From assembly GCA_002343545.1 (NCBI GenBank), contig DDRA01000015.1, positions 402 through 41,355 of the forward strand: DNA of 40,954 nucleotides. The letters run 5' to 3'. A program made the position numbers and the translations under genes. Origin of the DNA: Bacteriovoracaceae bacterium UBA2428. Its GTDB lineage: Bacteria > Bdellovibrionota > UBA2428. Below are positions 40,052 through 40,954 of this stretch, in pieces. The notes beneath the pieces are model-generated. The model was not told where the DNA came from and ran no database searches. It worked only from the letters and a program-made list of their open reading frames with translations. The stretch's first letter is position 1; every line of letters begins with the position of its first letter.

Positions 40052-40954
40052 GTGGTTCGCGCCGACAAGTCCTTCGGTCAGCATTTTCTCGTGAACGACG
40101 CCGTCGTGGCGCGGATCGCCGACCAGGTCGAGCGTCTGGCGCTCGCCGAATCGAACCGGAGCGTCGTCGAGATCGGGCCCGGCCCGGGCGCGCTGACGGG
40201 GGCTTTGCTCTCGCGCGGCTTGCGCGTCGTCGCCGTCGAGATCGATCGTCGCATGATCGAAGAGCTCCAACGTCGTTTCGCCGCCGAGCTGGCCGCGGAT
40301 CGTCTCGTCTTGGTTTCGGGGGACGCCCTCGAGATCGCGCGCGCCGAAATCGAGGCCGCTTTGCCCGGCGAAGCGGGTTACGTCGTCTGCGGTAACCTGC
40401 CCTACAACGTGGGCACCCCCATCGTGTTCCGCTTCCTCGAATCCTTCCCCCGCGCGCGCGCCTTCTGCTACATGCTGCAGAAAGAAGTCGTGAAGAAGCT
40501 GCTCGCGGAAGAAGGCAACGGCGATTACGGGCCGCCTTCGGTCAAGATGCGTCTCGCGACCGAGACCATCGGGCATTTCTGGGTGTCGCCCGGTAGCTTC
40601 CGTCCGCCGCCGAAGGTCGACAGCGGCGTCTTCGCGTGCCGACGTCGCGCGACGCCCGAGGCCGATCCGCTCGAGCGCGGCGGCGTTTACGACCGGCTCA
40701 CCGTGCTTTTGAATCGCTGTTTCACGCAGCGTCGAAAGATGCTCCGCAACAGCTTTCCGGAATGCGCCGACAGCGAATGGGCCGAGCGCCGCCCCGAAAC
40801 CCTCCCGCCCAAAGACTTCCTTGAGATGTTGTCGCGCTACGTTCTGGCGGCGATTCTCGTGATCTTCGGTCTCGCGATGCCCTCGACGTCGGCGAGCCCT
40901 TGGGAAGAGCAGTACGTCGGTTTCGATCGCGGCGCGCTCCAGGATTCCCTGCCG
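40052..40954 (+). CDS. rsmA: 16S rRNA dimethyladenosine transferase RsmA, open at window edge
   Basis: 301 codons are visible and no stop is reached. The enzyme dimethylates two adjacent adenines near the 3' end of 16S rRNA. Seen: KSFGQHFLVND (6-16), the SAM site VVEIGPGPGALTGAL (38-52), GNLPYN (114-119, catalytic NLPY), FRPPPKVDS, and FTQRRKMLRNSFP near the C-terminus. Family members end around the equivalent of ETLPPKDFLEML (residue 260), but this frame continues in LSRYVLAAILVIFGLAMPS, a signal-peptide or transmembrane-like segment. A new gene may start in frame at the ATG at 40826, or the stop may be lost, or there may be an assembly error. Start is GTG at 40052; no ATG fits upstream of KSFGQHF. 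Confidence 0.88.
   Translation, partial: MVRADKSFGQHFLVNDAVVARIADQVERLALAESNRSVVEIGPGPGALTGALLSRGLRVVAVEIDRRMIEELQRRFAAELAADRLVLVSGDALEIARAEIEAALPGEAGYVVCGNLPYNVGTPIVFRFLESFPRARAFCYMLQKEVVKKLLAEEGNGDYGPPSVKMRLATETIGHFWVSPGSFRPPPKVDSGVFACRRRATPEADPLERGGVYDRLTVLLNRCFTQRRKMLRNSFPECADSEWAERRPETLPPKDFLEMLSRYVLAAILVIFGLAMPSTSASPWEEQYVGFDRGALQDSLP

Noticed and set aside
1..40954. tRNA, rRNA, CRISPR arrays, prophage or integrative elements
   Set aside because: No tRNA-like T-loop pattern, no regularly spaced repeats, no integrase or phage structural genes were seen; the only mobile element found is the IS at 3342-4598.

Overview
The window is high-GC, densely packed chromosomal DNA from a Gram-negative bacterium. 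The evidence is Pal and other lipoproteins, Sec-type signal peptides, outer-membrane barrels, a cyclic beta-1,2-glucan synthase, MurD/MurF/MtgA for peptidoglycan, and good -24/-12 (sigma-54) promoters. The gene mix and the Pal / DUF4398-like lipoprotein / CpoB-like order would fit a delta-proteobacterial lineage such as Bdellovibrionota or Myxococcota. That placement is a guess; no rRNA or other decisive marker is present. I see no tRNA, rRNA or CRISPR array.

Left region (1-14.1 kb): a perfect 24-bp palindrome opens the window. Next come two minus-strand envelope genes and a divergent plus-strand cassette: CsbD-like protein, 65-aa orphan, small outer-membrane barrel, DUF3309 protein and 45-aa membrane peptide. 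Both arms have sigma-54 promoters. An insertion sequence of about 1.26 kb with inverted ends sits exactly at the stop codon of an 8.6-kb minus-strand cyclic glucan synthase gene. That gene follows a haem-oxygenase-like iron protein gene with a third sigma-54 promoter. I read this part as an envelope and osmotic/stress block under RpoN control, later hit by the insertion sequence.

Middle region (14.1-30.2 kb): endonuclease I, an esterase and MtgA form a minus-strand run, followed by a small secreted protein, an HD phosphohydrolase and an eight-cysteine zinc protein. Two tandem paralogous phospholipase-D-type lipoproteins follow. They converge on a four-gene operon (urc1, urc4, upp, udk) that matches the URC route of uracil breakdown. 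murD and murF run divergently from it and overlap by 4 nt.

Right region (30.2-41 kb): ppk1 is coupled to a zinc-ribbon protein. An HExxH peptidase/barrel protein is coupled to a second barrel protein. Then come pal, a DUF4398-like lipoprotein, a CpoB-like protein, tsaD and rsmA. The rsmA frame runs to the window edge and picks up a signal-peptide-like segment.

Two patterns cross gene boundaries. Three sigma-54 promoters cluster in the first 14 kb, two of them with the predicted transcript start at the ATG. Elsewhere, many operon-leading genes have a -10-like hexamer only 6-9 nt before the start codon, which suggests leaderless transcripts are common. All functions were assigned by reading motifs; no database search was run.
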